DNA of 64,000 nucleotides, from contig JABAKD010000018.1 of assembly GCA_012845835.1 (NCBI GenBank), positions 5,883,862 to 5,947,861 on the forward strand. Reading direction: 5' to 3'. Below are positions 63,511-64,000 of this stretch, one piece after another (positions within the stretch are counted from its first letter, which is position 1; each line of letters begins with the position of its first letter). The notes beneath the pieces were generated by a model, which worked only from the letters and a program-made list of their open reading frames with translations, was not told the origin of the DNA and did no database searches. A program made the translations under genes and the position numbers. The stretch comes from Undaria pinnatifida. Taxonomy: Eukaryota; Sar; Phaeophyceae; Laminariales; Alariaceae.

Positions 63511-64000
63511 CTGTGTTTGAATTCGCCTGCTGTATGTCGTGTTCTGTGTAACCACGCGGCGTGCCGCTACGGCGTAGATCGAGGAGAGAAGATAAAATAC
63601 TCGTACACCAGATACCAAATACACACCAGGTGGGTCAATACCGTTCTGTCAGAGACCGCACCATATAAACCACACACAGGAGGTAAGCCGCACCTGATTG
63701 TCACCGGCTGCACCACTCACATATATACGGGCAGTATCGTTATCATCAAAGCCCGGGTCGTATCATTATCATCATCGAACGCCCCGCGGGGGGCCAGCTC
63801 CACACTCCGAGGCATATACCGAATAATGCCTCGACACATATTACGAAACCCCAGAATATACGAAACCACCAAATATCCGCGGACCCGTATCGAACAACCG
63901 CATACCACAAACAGCCCCCCTATGCGGTGATCGATACGATAGGTTCCGAACAACTTATCACCAATTGCCAGGTAAAACGGCAAATCCCAAATTCCATAAT
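63511..64000. other. unclassified sequence beyond the array
   Basis: ATATCATCATC-like words and AGCCCGGGTCGTATC. A 137-codon frame (63517-63930) has no recognised domain. No repeat family from the window is evident, so this may be unique sequence or another element. Confidence 0.45.

Overview
The window looks like nuclear DNA of a eukaryote and is almost entirely non-genic. The evidence is spliceosomal-type exon borders (AG acceptor and GTAAGA donor around 36363-36511), a tRNA-derived SINE, LINE and LTR-retrotransposon remnants, MITE-like elements, many trinucleotide microsatellites and a 13-kb satellite array. No bacterial-style operon, rRNA or intact tRNA was seen. A protist or alga (for example a stramenopile) would fit the long TTG/CAA microsatellites and the Thr/Pro/Ser-rich surface-type exon, but the lineage cannot be fixed from the sequence and is only a weak guess. 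Family labels (S1, S2, R1, C, D, E, F, G, H, K, L, M, N, P, Q, T) are mine and rest only on copies compared inside this window.

Layout. 1-33 kb is a mosaic of short dispersed repeats (about 80-350 bp, several copies each, both orientations), short tandem arrays and microsatellites. It contains two near-full copies of a tRNA-derived SINE, an A-tailed retroposon family (S2) with 5'-truncated copies, TIR-bearing MITE-like families (F, P, T) and a degenerate copia-type protease fragment at 19.5 kb. A decayed LINE reverse-transcriptase C-terminus lies on the minus strand at 33.5-34.2 kb.

From 36.2 to 40.7 kb lies the best gene evidence: a tandemly duplicated Ser/Thr/Asp-rich exon, a possible 88-nt exon at 39.1 kb and a terminal exon (40252-40716). 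The terminal exon encodes a Thr/Pro/Ser-rich stretch and a C-terminal hydrophobic tail, consistent with a secreted, membrane- or GPI-anchored protein. The 3' end of this gene appears to have been partly re-duplicated downstream. 41-50 kb returns to the repeat mosaic, with another MITE trio, poly-C/poly-G tracts and a TCTAGA-rich patch.

From about 50.15 to 63.51 kb there is one satellite with a roughly 39-40 bp unit. Each unit is itself an inverted repeat (9-bp arms GATCGTTGG and CCAACGATC around a CCGATCGG core). The array changes orientation near 50.82 kb, shows local higher-order duplication, and carries two clean insertions: a 261-bp solo-LTR-like element and a 269-bp MITE. The MITE is flanked by a 9-bp imperfect target duplication and has palindromic subterminal sites shared with four other loci. 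A short ORF with a protein-like N-terminus (50044-50223) runs directly into the array edge.
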